The notes below the pieces were generated by a model, which worked only from the letters and a program-made list of their open reading frames with translations, was not told where the DNA came from and did no database searches. From Homarus americanus (Eukaryota; Arthropoda; Malacostraca; Decapoda; Nephropidae): a stretch of DNA of 64,000 nt. The stretch covers positions 4,118,599 through 4,182,598 of the forward strand of contig NW_024722158.1 of the NCBI RefSeq assembly GCF_018991925.1. Direction: 5' to 3'. This document shows, in pieces, positions 10,335 to 21,889 of the stretch. The position numbers and the translations under genes are program-made. Position 1 is the first letter of the stretch; each line of letters opens with the position of its first letter.

Positions 10335-10960
10335 ATCCAACCCAGCCTAATCTAACCCAACCCAACCTAACTTAATCCAACCCAACTTAACTTAATCCAA
10401 CCCAACATGACCTAACCTAACTATTCCCATATCCATAACCTGACTTAACTATTCTCATATCCAAGTACGTAAAGCCCCCCCCCACAACCAACCCTCATCG
10501 TATCTTGTAACGAGAGAACGCATTTGGTTACACTAGGAGTCTCAGAACAACATCAGCGTCATTCTAACCACCAAAACTTTTCCTTTTATCTTCATTTTGT
10601 CGCAGTTTTAAGGCAGCCATTTAGATGCGTTCTCTCTTTACTACAAGACGGGAATTAAATTTATCAGATCACGTGAAGATTAAGTCCTCCAGCTTAGCTT
10701 TATCTTAATTAAGAGAAATCAGCTTAATCTTTACCTAACTTAATGCTAACCTAACCTAATACTAACATAAAGCTAACCTAAGGTAACACATATCAAACCT
10801 AACTATTACCTAACCAAACCAAAACTAACCTACCCTAACACTGAATTAACTTACACAAAACACATACTAAAACAACTACTAACCTAACCAAACCAGACAT
10901 TAACCAGACATTAACCTAACACTAACCAAACAAAAACAAACAATAACCTAACCTAACCCC
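10335..10960. repeat. degenerate CCTAA/CCCAA blocks
   Basis: 10335-10430 is built from AACCCAACCTAA words and 10730-10960 from AACCTAACC, AACCAAACC and ACTAACC words. About 300 bp of unique sequence lies between them with no supported feature. Confidence 0.65.
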
Positions 10961-11147
10961 CCAAGGTATCAATTGGGTAATTAATATTAAGGTATAAACA
11001 AGCTGGGATGTCTAATCTTCACGTCCTCACATTATCTCGTAGGTGGTGAGACATCATCAGGGTTGGTGACTGTTACTGTGTTGTGTATATGAGACATCTT
11101 TGACGTGTGTTATGTCATGAATAAAGAGAATTGTGTATCTTTGTTTT

Positions 11148-11324
11148 ACTCATTACCTCACTTATTACTTCCCTCATTACCTCACTTAATACTTCCCTCA
11201 CTTATTACCTCACTTATTACTTCCCTCATTACCTCACTTATTACCTCACTGATTACTTCCCTCATTACCTCACTTATTACTTCCCTCATTACCTCACTGA
11301 TTACTTCCCTCATTACCTCACCCA
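11148..11324. repeat. minisatellite of CTCATTACCTCACTTATTAC units
   Basis: About eight imperfect 24 bp units alternating TTACCTCAC and TTACTTCCC half-units. Confidence 0.92.
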
Positions 11325-11714
11325 CCTCTCCCTCATTAACAAAACTCACATTGACTCATCATCAACTCCCTCCCTCAATAACTTCAACAAAGTGTATAAC
11401 GAACGCCGAGATTAACACACACACACACACAGCTTAATACAGTACCCTCCCTGCACCCCAACCTCTTGTCTTCTGAGAATAACAACAGAAGATGACAGGT
11501 TAACTCCACACACACACACACAGAATACAGTAATTCATAACAAGAGGACATGAACGAGCAGCCGGAACACACACACCAGGTCCTCAGCACCAGTAGAGTG
11601 CGGCGTCTTTGTCAGCTGCTGAATGTAAACAAGAGGAGGTAAAGGAGACTCCAGCAGCGACTACTTGTGTGTGTGTGTGTGTGTTTAGCTTTGGCTCATA
11701 CAGCATATAGCGTG

Positions 11715-11731
11715 TTGTTGTTGTTATGGTT

Positions 11732-11795
<64 letters not shown>
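11715..11795. repeat. (CT)n microsatellite
   Basis: About 40 perfect CT units, with a short (GT)n at 11664-11683 upstream. 11800-12230 has no supported gene; 11935-12030 is a CCCCACC-rich patch. Confidence 0.97.
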
Positions 11796-11802
<7 letters not shown>

Positions 11803-12231
11803 TACACTCCCTCACAACGGGGAACAACAAGGCAACAGGACACAAACTTATCGCTCCGGACAAAACTCGACAAAGAAACAAGAAGTTGGTATCGGAAACT
11901 GTGTGAGATCCTGAGAGTGCTGTGCCGCTGTCCCTCTCCCTGTACCCCCATCCCACCTCAACCCCCAACCACCCCTATCCCACCCCTACACACTACCCCC
12001 CCACAGTACACCCCACCCCCACCTAAACATAACTGTACACGAGGCGAGGAGAACACAACACCCACCAAACTTAATATATCAAAATATCTTCCCCTATAAA
12101 ATAAGTGACTTACAAAAGGTGGGAATTAATTATCTGGAGTGAAAATCCTAAACTTGGCTCATTAATAAGATTATATTTTTGGGGTTGGTAAGACGCCGCC
12201 AGTAATCAGTCACTGTCCTTAGCAAATACCA

Positions 12232-12461
12232 TCTACTTCCCTTCACCGCCCTTTCTTACTCCTCTCTTACTCTTCTTTTACTTCCCTTCACCGCCCTTTC
12301 TTACTCTTCTTTTACTTCCCTTCACCGCCCTTTCTTACTCCTTCTCTCTTACTCTTCTTTTACTTCCCTTCACCGCCCTTTCTTACTCCTTCTCTCTTAC
12401 TCTTCTTTTACTTCCCTTCACCGCCCTTTCTTACTCCTTCTCTCTTACTCTTCTTTACTCT
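12232..12461. repeat. minisatellite with ACTTCCCTTCACCGCCCTTT core
   Basis: Five copies of the core plus CTTACT, separated by variable CTCTCTTACTCTTCTTTT spacers. Spacer length grows along the array. Confidence 0.93.
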
Positions 12462-12852
12462 TAGCTGCTTTATTGGAGAGTATTTCAGAAGACATCGGAC
12501 CCATCCTGGCAGATACATTTTTGAGATATTGTTCATAGAATTTGACGAATTGTACGTCGCCTGGCCATGGCCGGAGGGAAGGACGGACATAACCCTAACT
12601 GTACAGTACACTATAGACATCACCACTCACTGTACAGTACACTATAGACATCACCCTCACTGTACACACTATAGACATCACCCTCACTACACACACCTCC
12701 CCCTCACCCTAAACTTTCTTCCTCCACTTGGTGATAAATACTGGAGAGAGACGGAGAGAAATACCTCACTATCCTTCGACTAACTATACAACAACAAACT
12801 TGGCCACTGGTTACAGGAACACCAAAGTCAGCAGGTAACTTTTATTCCCCTG

Positions 12853-13020
12853 GGTTAAGGTAGGTCTCAGGTGCCCAGGTAAGGTCTCAGGTGCCCAGGT
12901 AAGGTCTCAGGTGCCCAGGTAAGGTCTCAGGTGCCCAGGTAAGGTCTCATGTGCCCAGGTAAGGTTTCAGGTGCCCAGGTAAGGTCTCAGGTGGCTAGGT
13001 TAAGTCTCAGGTGCCTAGGC
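12853..13020 (+). repeat. 20 bp minisatellite made of perfect splice-donor words
   Basis: About eight units of CCCAGGTAAGGTCTCAGGTG. Six contain CAGGTAAGG, an ideal 5' splice site. The last two units are diverged. No exon could be assigned directly upstream. Confidence 0.95.
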
Positions 13021-13091
13021 AAAGGACAAAGTTTACTTGGGTGGAGGAGGCTGCCAATACCATTCAATATCATGTTTACTAAGGCATGAAA

Positions 13092-13097
<6 letters not shown>

Positions 13098-13128
<31 letters not shown>
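13098..13128. repeat. (CT)n microsatellite
   Basis: About 15 perfect CT units. Confidence 0.95.
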
Positions 13129-13136
<8 letters not shown>

Positions 13137-13320
13137 CACCTCCCCTCTCTACATCTCTATTTCTATATATGTCAAAGTTATCAGAGCCTTTCAGCGTGTG
13201 GAATAAATGAACTTGACAAATTCATCCGTTTGACGGGGGGACGTCAAGCGACCCTTTTATAAACTCGTCAGCGGCTGAAGTATGAAAAGAATAAATGGAA
13301 CACGTCACAGTATGGAGGAC

Positions 13321-13507
13321 CTGGACCCGTGTGTCGTAGTTACCCATCACCCTGGACCCGTGTGTCGTAGTTACCCATCACCCTGGACCCGTGTGTCGTA
13401 GTTACCCATCACCCTGGACCCGTGTGTCGTAGTTACCCATCACCCTGGACCCGTGTGTCGTAGTTACCCATCACCCTGGACCCGTGTGTCGGAGTTAGCC
13501 CTCACCC
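13321..13507. repeat. 31 bp minisatellite, six copies
   Basis: The unit starts CTGGACCCGTGTGTCGTAGT and continues TACCCATCACC. Five copies are nearly identical; the sixth has TCGGAGTTAGCCCTC changes. Confidence 0.96.
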
Positions 13508-13645
13508 TGTCATCAAATGGTTAACTCACCATCGTTATCAAAGGGTTAATAAATCATCATCACCAAAGGGTTATCATAATCGCCGTCAAAGGGATAAACA
13601 ATCATCGTCATCAAAGGGGTAAATCACCATCGTCATCAATGGGTT
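13508..13645. repeat. degenerate 22-25 bp array with TCAAAGGGTTAA core
   Basis: About six units of ATCATCGTCATCAAAGGGTT plus AA. The same core occurs in the separate array at 25506-25745. Confidence 0.8.
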
Positions 13646-13759
13646 AAAACAGTAAACAACGAGGTGTTCCACCACCAGCCGGCAGTGACTATCCCAGGCT
13701 GGTGGTGTGTGTCGACGGCTGTGGCGGGAGTAACACGCACGAAGTCTCCACCACCACTC

Positions 13760-13895
13760 ACTCTCTCTCTCTCTCACAAACACACACATTTAAACCTCTC
13801 TCTCTCTCTCACACACACACACACATTAAAACACCTCTCTCTCTCTTTCTCTCTCACACACACACGCACACACTAAAACACCTCTCTCTCACCCA
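13760..13895. repeat. alternating (CT)n/(CA)n composite
   Basis: Three to four repeats of a CT run, a CA run and a TAAAACACCTCTCT link, so the composite itself is tandemly repeated. Confidence 0.85.
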
Positions 13896-14145
13896 CTAAA
13901 ACATGTATCCAACTCTCTCAACAGACCACAGAAAACCTGGTCTGTGGATGAATCTCTCTGTGGCGGTGGGGATATACATATATAACTAGATATATAACGG
14001 GATATATAAACGAATATATAAATACTAAATGACTGAACCCAGGACGATCAAGACCCCAAATTTATATTTTTATGTGTGTGTAAAGTTTTATATTTTTTTC
14101 CAGTATCAACAGCAACCTAATGAGTTTTTTATGGCTGGACAGTAA

Positions 14146-14166
14146 GTAGTAGTAGTAGTAGTAGTA

Positions 14167-14238
<72 letters not shown>
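14146..14238. repeat. (TAG)n(TAA)n trinucleotide microsatellite
   Basis: About seven TAG units followed by about 22 TAA units. 14240-14700 beyond it is AT-rich with no supported feature. Confidence 0.96.
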
Positions 14239-14242
<4 letters not shown>

Positions 14243-14703
14243 CAACAATTTACTCTAAACTCATACCATAAAAAATAATAATTACAAACACACAAACCAA
14301 AATAACAAAACAAAATTAAATAAATAAACCTAACCAATAAAAAAACAAAAAACACTTGTGATTCCCGAATAAAAAATAAATAAAAAATAAAAGTTCTCAA
14401 ATTCGCAGAACAACCGCCCATTTTTCCTCTTGGCCCAAATATCACAATACGAGGAAGAAACTATTTATTTTATATATAAAATTTTTCATTTTCTTTCTTT
14501 TTATTGTATTTATTTCAAGGTGGAGTTTGTGTTAATGACCCAACCCCTCTTGTGTCTCTCTTAATGATACACACCTGAATTAATTATACCAACAGAATAA
14601 TTTATGTAATTAGTACCTGTATATAATTACCACTATACGCCATAATTTTAAGGTATTGTTTCTGTAATTAATTCCTCAACACATGGCGGTCTACACATAT
14701 ACA

Positions 14704-14932
<229 letters not shown>

Positions 14933-15086
14933 TGTATGTTTGATTGGGTGTAAACGTCAGGTGAACTATGGCAGACTTGGCAGTCACACATGTGTATAAA
15001 TACTGGTACTATTTAACTCTCCACCAATGACCTAGCTTACTCCACCTAACATAACTTACTCGACGATAAAGCAGCACTGTACTCAC

Positions 15087-15173
15087 CTTGGTTCCTGACG
15101 AGCAGCTCATCATCCAGGACCAGAATGATGCCGGGGAGGAGCGGGGGGGGGGGTGTCCAAGGGCTCATTCCTC
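15087..15173 (-). CDS. candidate internal exon, unknown protein
   Basis: Read on the minus strand, a TCTTATTTTCAG acceptor is followed by 87 open bases and a strong donor (CCAAG|GTGAGT). The frame reads GMSPWTPPPPLLPG and then IILVLDDELLVRNQ, a proline run followed by a hydrophobic then charged strand. The run of 11 C on the coding strand sets the frame, so a one-base error there would change the N-terminal half only. Splice sites and codon pattern support coding, but no partner exon was found nearby on this strand. I recognise no family. Confidence 0.42.
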
Positions 15174-15384
15174 CTGAAAATAAGAGGATATTAGAATCGT
15201 AAAGCCACATTTAGCAAGTTACGTGGTGATGGAATGCCTGGAATAGACTCAAGTAATGTGTAGAATGGAAGGGAGCTTTTTTTACATACATACACATACA
15301 CACACACAGACAGACACACACACACACTGTCACTATGTTGAAATGCCCTGTAGTTAGAGCTTTTCCCCATCTAGTTATTATATA

Positions 15385-15543
15385 TCTTATTTGTATCACT
15401 TATGTTACTTGTATATTATTTGTAATTCGAAACCCATTCCCCAAATATGTAACTGTATATTTTCAGCCTTCTGGCTGCCGAGCTCTTTCAATAAACCGTT
15501 AATTATTATTATTATTATTATTATTATTACACACACACACACA
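15385..15543 (+). mobile_element. probable retroposon 3' tail ending in (ATT)n
   Basis: Unique AT-rich sequence ends in CTGCCGAGCTCTTTCAATAA and then ACCGTTAATT, where the AATAAA hexamer is followed at once by (ATT)n at 15504-15529 and a short (CA)n. Many invertebrate non-LTR elements end in a short tandem tail after their polyadenylation signal. No coding part remains. Confidence 0.4.
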
Positions 15544-15849
15544 GACACTCTCTCACTCTCTCTGCTAAACAAGATAACTAATCCACAGAAAATAATTACA
15601 CTAAATATTTCAACAACTTACTAATGACACCATAATTAACTATTATTCCAACATTAATAATCTCAACATTTAAAAGTCCATCCACCAGTACAGTATTTTA
15701 ATCCATTTAATACTTAACAATCGTCATGTCAATTACCATTACTGACCAAAAAAGGTAAAATTCGCCTCATTTTTCGTATGGTAAAGTTCAACACCCAGTT
15801 CAAATATAATTAATAACAACAACAACGATAATAATAATATCAATAATAA

Positions 15850-16005
15850 CTTGACCTTCCCTAACTTAACCAAATTTGACCTGACTAACCTAACCAAACC
15901 CTGCCTGACATAACCTACCCAAAACTTATCTGACCTGACCAACCCTAACATAACCTAACCTGAATTGACCTACCCTAACCTGACCTAACTTAACCTAAAC
16001 AAACA
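15850..16005. repeat. degenerate CCTAA/CCTGA block
   Basis: Imperfect ACCTAACC, ACCTGACC and ACCAAACC words, C-strand orientation. Confidence 0.65.
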
Positions 16006-16079
16006 CACTACATGACCTTGACCTCACGCCTGGGAGAGGGAGGTGTTTGACAGTCTCACGCCCTCCCGCTGTCCAGAAT

Positions 16080-17390
16080 CCGATTATCTCTCTCTCTCAC
16101 TTCCTCTCACCTCCCTCTCCCCGTCTTCCTCACACTCTTACTGTCAATCTCCCCTCCATTTCCCTCTCTCCTTCCTCTCACTATCTCCTCCCCTTCCATC
16201 TCACTTTCACTCTCCTCTTACCTCACTTTCAGTCGCTCCTTCCTCTCCCTCTCCCCTCATCTCTCACACCTATTTATTCAAAACTTTATTTTCTCTCCCT
16301 CTTACTTCTCCATTCTACTAATTTATCATGTGCTCCCCCTCTCTCTCTCCTTCCTCCTCCCCTCTCTTAACTCTCTCTCTCTCCCTCCTCCCCCTCTTAA
16401 CTCTCTCTCCTCCTCCTTAACTCTCTCTCTCTCCTCCACTCTCCGCTGTCCTTCTCTTCTCCTCTCCTTCATTCACTTTTCTCATTTAGTCTTTTTTATC
16501 ATATATTACCTCTTGTGTCTCTCAATTATCGCTCAAACTCTTTCCACATGACTAACGTGCCACTGTAAGTCACCTTTATCTTAATTGTCTCTCTGTCTCC
16601 TCCCTGTTTCTATGTCTCTCTCCCTTGATGTTTGTTTTTCTCTCTCTTTCTATCTCTCTCTCTTTCTATCTCTCTTTGTCTTTCTTCTCTCTCTGTTTGT
16701 CTCTCTATATCATTCGGTCTCTCCCTCCCTCTCTCTAATCCCATCAGTCTTAACACTCCCTCCCTCTCTCTTCTTCTTCCCTTCCTTTATTCCATTTCCT
16801 TATTCCATCAATTTTATCCGGCCTCTTTACTCTCCCTCGTTTCTAAATCTCGTTATCGCCATTCCTGCTCTCTCTCTCTTCGTCTCTCTCATCCCTAATC
16901 TCTCTCCATGTCCTCTCTTCGTTCCTCCTCCTTCCTCTCTTCCTCATTCCATTTTCTTTCCCATTAATCATCTTCCTTACCGGTTCCTATCATTATCTCG
17001 TTGCCTTCCCATTGTCTTCGTTATCCTCTGCGTCTCTCTCGTTCATTGTCTAATCTCTCTCTTCCATTACCCAGCCCTCTCCCTCTCTCTCTTCCTTCAC
17101 CCGTTCCTTTTCTTCTCCCCCACCCTTCCCCTCTTTTTTCCTCCACCTTTCCCTCTCCTCCCTCACCTATTCTCCTCTTTTATCACCCTTTCTCCTCTCC
17201 CCCCTCCCCATTCCCCTCTTCCTCCCCTACCTATCCTAGCTTTTATCACACATTGTTCTCCCCCCTCCATCATCGCTTACGGCACCTCCCCCCCCTCACT
17301 TCCCCTTGCCCATCTGTCCCCTTTTCCTTCGCCTTTCGTCATCCGGAGAGTGCCGGAACCCCCGGCCAATTTTCTCTCATTTCCCGGCAC
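16080..17390 (+). repeat. 1.3 kb pyrimidine-rich tract
   Basis: CTCTCT, CTTCCT and CCTCTC words dominate the plus strand for about 1.3 kb, with few purines. The Ser/Leu/Pro/Phe open frames here are compositional. No element or gene is recognisable. Confidence 0.85.
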
Positions 17391-17397
17391 TAATAAC

Positions 17398-17554
17398 CGG
17401 AACATGGGATAGAGAGGAGAGGGGAGAAGGAGAGAGGGGGATAGAGAGGAGAGGGGGGGAAGGAGGGGGGTGAAGAGTCTGCCGCCGACTGCCAGGGAAA
17501 AAGATGGTGTTGTGAGGTGAGACAAGAGACAAAAGAGAGAAAAACAAGATAAAA

Positions 17555-17593
<39 letters not shown>

Positions 17594-17640
17594 AGACCTC
17601 GGACATATCTCTCTCTCTCACACACACACACACCACAGTC
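17398..17640 (+). repeat. purine-rich tract with (GA)n
   Basis: GGAGAGGGGAGAAGG words and a (GA)n at 17557-17593, then a short CT run and (CA)n. Composition flips from pyrimidine to purine within about 30 bases at 17370-17400. Confidence 0.85.
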
Positions 17641-17753
17641 TGGGTAATTAATAATCTTGATATTATTTCCGCCTCGCCTCCACCCAGACTCTCTGCCGGG
17701 TGTTGATTCACAGATATTGTCAAGGTGAATATTCCTCCTAAGTCAATGTTGAG

Positions 17754-18306
17754 GAATGTGTACGCGACCTGGTGAATGTGTGCGTGACCTGGTGAATGTG
17801 TACGTAACTTGGTGAATGTGTACGTAACCTGGTGAATGTGTACGTAACCTGGTGAATGTGTAAGTAACCTGGTGAATGTGTACATGACCTCGTGAATGTG
17901 TACGTAACCTGGTGAATGTGTACGTGACCTGGTGAATGTGTGCGTGACCTGGTGACTGTGTACATAACCTGGTGACTGTGTACGTAACCTGGTGAATGTG
18001 TACGTAACCTGGTGAATGTGTACGTAACCTGGTGAATGTGTACATGACCTGGTGAATGTGTACGTAACCTGGTGAATGTGTACGTGACCTGGTGAATGTG
18101 TACGTGACCTGGTGAATGTGTGCGTGACATGGTGACTGTGTACGTAACCTGGTGAATGTGTACGTAACCTGGTGAATGTGTACGTAACCTGGTGAATGTG
18201 TACGTAACCTGGTGAATGTGTACGTGACCTGGTGAATGTGTACGTAACCGGGTGAATGTGTACGTATGCTGGTGAATGTCTATAACCTGGTGAATGTGTA
18301 CATAGC
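17754..18306. repeat. 20 bp minisatellite, about 27 copies
   Basis: The unit is TACGTAACCTGGTGAATGTG, with C/T variation at GTRAC and G/A variation elsewhere. It is the longest minisatellite here by copy number. Because 20 is not a multiple of three, all frames cycle through His/Thr/Ser/Gly/Tyr words; these are not genes. Confidence 0.97.
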
Positions 18307-18309
18307 CAG

Positions 18310-18998
18310 TAGAATGCAGGTAACTTGTAGACTCTTAAACTAAACCTCAAACGCATTATAGTCTCGTACATTAACCTAAGACTACCATAACTAAGTCCTC
18401 TCAGCATAAAATAAATAAATAAATAAAATAAAAAATACTATTACAAAATCCATCTGAATCCGGATTTACTGGAACGTTCGTGGATTTAAATCATTTCCCC
18501 CTCCCCAGTTGATAGTGTAAGAACGCCTCTGATTGGATCCTCTTTCTAAAACACTCAAGCAGCGTATATCCCCCCCTCCCCTCCCCCCCTGGTGATGTGA
18601 GGACGCATACAATTAATTCATGGTTCTAAAATAATCTGAGGGTAAGTGTTGCAGGTAATTGAAGGTGTGAGACTGCATCTAATTAGCGAGGGTTTGTTTT
18701 GCTTGCTCGCTCTCTCTATTGTCCTCTCTCTCTCTCTCTCGCTCTCCAAACTAAAACTCTACAGTAAGCAAACAAAAACTCAATAAACATTAGAATTTAA
18801 AAGAAAAGAAAAAACACGATAAAATTCATTGAAACAAAGAGAAAACAAATAATAAAAACCCAACACGTCACATAATAAAACCCTCACCAGCAAGGACTTC
18901 ACGTAAACCTAAAACACACACCAAAAAAAGCCTCAATACGGAATTAAAACAAAAAACAAACTATTCATTAAATTCCATAAAAGTCAGAATTTAACTTA

Positions 18999-19000
<2 letters not shown>
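18310..19000. other. AT-rich unique sequence, no supported gene
   Basis: Contains short (AAAT)n and (CT)n tracts and A-rich DNA. Nothing else recognisable. Confidence 0.5.
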
Positions 19001-19002
<2 letters not shown>

Positions 19003-19056
<54 letters not shown>

Positions 19057-19057
19057 T
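19003..19057. repeat. (TAA)n microsatellite
   Basis: About 18 perfect TAA units. 19185-19235 downstream is a short ladder of TTAA, CTAA, CTCA and CTCG words. Confidence 0.96.
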
Positions 19058-19812
19058 ATAAAACAACAACAATAATAATAACAATAAATTCTGATCAATA
19101 TCGTAATACAATAATTCTGTAGCCATAAATTCCGTAATATTAATTTACAAGCAAAAAATACTATATCCATGAGCATTAGAGAGCGCTTAATTAATTAATT
19201 AACTAACTAACTAACTCACTCACTCACTCGCTCACCCCCCCCTACTAAGAGCGCTCTCACCTGCGTTCTGGGGAAAAAAATGCTAAAATGCAAATTGTTT
19301 TTTGAATTTTTCGAGCAAGGCGAAGTTGGATAACTCCTGGGTAATGACTGACCTAATTCTCACGCCTGTTGTCTGTCTGTATTGAAGTGTGTGTCCAGTG
19401 AACGTGTGTACACCTGCATATGTATACCAGCGTGTATGTATCAGTGTGTGTACCTGTATACTGTACATGCATGTCTATATTTCATTAATTAATATCTAAA
19501 CTAGTTCATCCCCCCCCCCCCACCTTCCCGCTTCACAAAACGAAAATCAGGTACAAATCAAATTCCCCCAAACAGTAAATGCTCCTGGTCTCTGCATACC
19601 TCAAAGGGGCCGCCAGATTTCCTAAACGAATTTTACTCAAAAATGTTTCAAAGCATTTTCATCCCCACAAAAAAATAATAATAATAATTATTTAAAACTA
19701 TTTTTCATGTGTTTACTAAATACAGTTTTAGATTTTTTTTCACAAACGCAATTCCATCGTTACAGTGAGTTCTGTTGTGTGATGGTGACATGCGGTGCGG
19801 AGAGGCAGGATT

Positions 19813-19813
<1 letters not shown>

Positions 19814-19882
<69 letters not shown>
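19814..19882. repeat. (GT)n microsatellite
   Basis: About 34 perfect GT units. 19240-19800 before it is unique AT-rich sequence with no supported gene. Confidence 0.97.
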
Positions 19883-19883
<1 letters not shown>

Positions 19884-20145
19884 ACATACACAAAAAAAGA
19901 GAAAAAAGTGAAGAGAGACACGCTGACAGACACAGCATTATTCAGTTCACAATCTCCTGTTGTCTTAACTCGCCTAAAACAATGGCTGGAATTTTGTTTT
20001 AAAACCGAGAAAACAACTGAATCTTGCCTGTATAGTATACTGTAGTGCTGTTAGTCTCTCTCTCCATCTTCTTAAGCGCTATAATCAATACCTTCCCCCA
20101 GTCCAACACTATACTGCCTCAGGCCAAGTTATTTTGCATCCTCAG

Positions 20146-20197
20146 TTATGCTCTGAATTTACGTGACTATGGCGAAAGACGCACACTGGTACAGCCG
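20146..20197 (+). CDS. candidate internal exon with duplicated donor
   Basis: Follows TATTTTGCATCCTCAG and ends CAGCCG|GTAAGA. After one base that completes an upstream codon, 17 codons read YALNLRDYGERRTLVQP. The last seven codons and the donor belong to a 24 bp unit repeated directly downstream, giving a second donor at 20222 in the same frame; its use would add VRRTLVQP. I recognise no family and cannot place the neighbouring exons, so this rests on splice signals and sequence look only. Confidence 0.32.
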
Positions 20198-20234
20198 GTA
20201 AGACGCACACTGGTACAGCCGGTAAGACGCACAC
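20177..20234 (+). repeat. 24 bp direct repeat spanning an exon-intron boundary
   Basis: About 2.4 copies of AGACGCACACTGGTACAGCC plus GGTA. Each full copy contains CCG|GTAAGA. Confidence 0.9.
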
Positions 20235-20890
20235 GGATATCTCAGCCCCCACCTCCTGTACCCGCAAACCACCGACTCATACCCCCCTGTATCTGCGGAT
20301 CTCCCAGGCCGTGAATCTTATGAATGGTGGCAATCTAAGAATCAGATTGTCATTGTGTGTCTGCTGAATCTGGGGAAAATTGAGGTTTTATTCCCCCAAG
20401 GGCAGGGAACTTTTTAGCCAGGTATTGTGCCTATCACAACCCCGGGAGTAAGAGATGCTCCAGGTGGTAGTCATACATACATACATACCCTCATACATAC
20501 CACACACACACACACACTCAGGAAATCTCACCATGTTGCTTGGTTGGTGTACAGACAGGGGGGTTACAATCTGCCACAATGTTGAATAACATTATTTACA
20601 CGCCAGCTGAGCCAGACACGGTGTAAACTGCATTTGTAAACAGATCAGGAATAACACACACACACACACACACACAAAGGTAAAGTCTTCATTAACTGAC
20701 AGTAGACATTTTGAGAATATGAGACATTTTCATAGTAGTCAAAATGATAGACAAAATGGTCATAAACAGCAAATACCTCCACAGGTGTCTATAGTGACCT
20801 GAACTATATCCCTTTATGACACACGATGGGACAACCTCACATATGGACACACGCAGGGGAGTCGCATGATGTAACCCTGACCTTAAACAA

Positions 20891-20909
20891 TGACCTCTGA
20901 CCTCTGACG
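20891..20909 (-). promoter_or_regulatory. DR1 nuclear-receptor motif
   Basis: TGACCT C TGACCT C TGACGA, which on the minus strand is AGGTCA G AGGTCA with a third degenerate half-site. Function is inferred from the motif only. Confidence 0.35.
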
Positions 20910-21445
20910 ACCAAACACAAAGAGAACACTCGAGTTGTATCATTAATCTCAACAAAAAAAATGAAATAAAACTCCACAAAGCATTCATGAGGTCAAGTAC
21001 TACTCCACAGTAACACTCCATCAACTTGGGTGAGTAAAACATGACGATATTCTCTCGAGTCTGAGTTTGATCTTTGATTGAGCTGCCCCATTGTGACAGA
21101 TTCCACAAAGACACTCTGTACACAGCTATATATTAATTACTCCAAGCTAAACAGTGGAGGTTTTCCGGCTAGGATGGTATTGGAATTAAAGACATACGTA
21201 CACGCACATGCACATGCGTACACACGCCTCACATACATGCAAATACACACACACACACACAGTGAGGCTGTCTGCAGTCAATTAAGATAAAAGCTTAGGT
21301 GGGTAATACTGGTCAAGAATACTTTAACTGGATCGAATTATTGGGATCACGTGAAGCTTAGGTTACCCCAGCTGGACTCACTCTAGATTAACCTAACCTA
21401 ACCTGCTTTAACCTAGACTAACCACCTGACCACGAAGCCACCAAC

Positions 21446-21446
<1 letters not shown>

Positions 21447-21508
<62 letters not shown>
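21447..21508. repeat. (AAT)n microsatellite
   Basis: About 20 perfect units preceded by AGCCACCAAC. 20910-21440 before it shows no supported gene apart from a short CCTAA block at 21394-21420. Confidence 0.96.
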
Positions 21509-21509
<1 letters not shown>

Positions 21510-21889
21510 TTAAACATAGCAAAAATTATTCTTATTTTTGTCATTATTATCATCATCATCTTTGGTATTTTCTTCCCGGTCTTCTCTCACTCTTCCTATT
21601 TACCCCCAGTTACTCCTCTTCCCTGTGTCCCTCACCCACCCAACAATATTTTCACACCATTATCTTAATGAGTCGCTCCCAGCCTGGCTTTTGGCGTCCT
21701 GTGGTTAGTGCTGATGAGGAAGCCAGCTCTCTCTCTCTCTCTCATACAAGTGCAGCCCCCTCTCTCTTGGTAAACCACTAATACACACAATAAACCAACA
21801 CACACAAGATAAACCACTATAAAACAAGGTAAACCGCTATTATACAGTACACACAACACACAAAGTATAAACTACATCGGTGACCAGCC

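Noticed and set aside
16585..17412. 275-codon Ser/Leu/Pro/Phe frame resembling a membrane protein
   Set aside because: Composition of the pyrimidine-rich tract alone explains the hydrophobicity.
17277..18407. 376-codon minus-strand open frame rich in HSPGYVHIHQVTYTF
   Set aside because: It is the 20 bp minisatellite plus purine tract read through. A 20 bp unit without stops gives a long frame by default, and no start context or splice sites support it.
19290..19360. Minus-strand frame ending SNFALLEKFKKQFAF and stop
   Set aside because: Protein-like but the acceptor lacks a pyrimidine tract, and the end is A/T-rich enough for chance.
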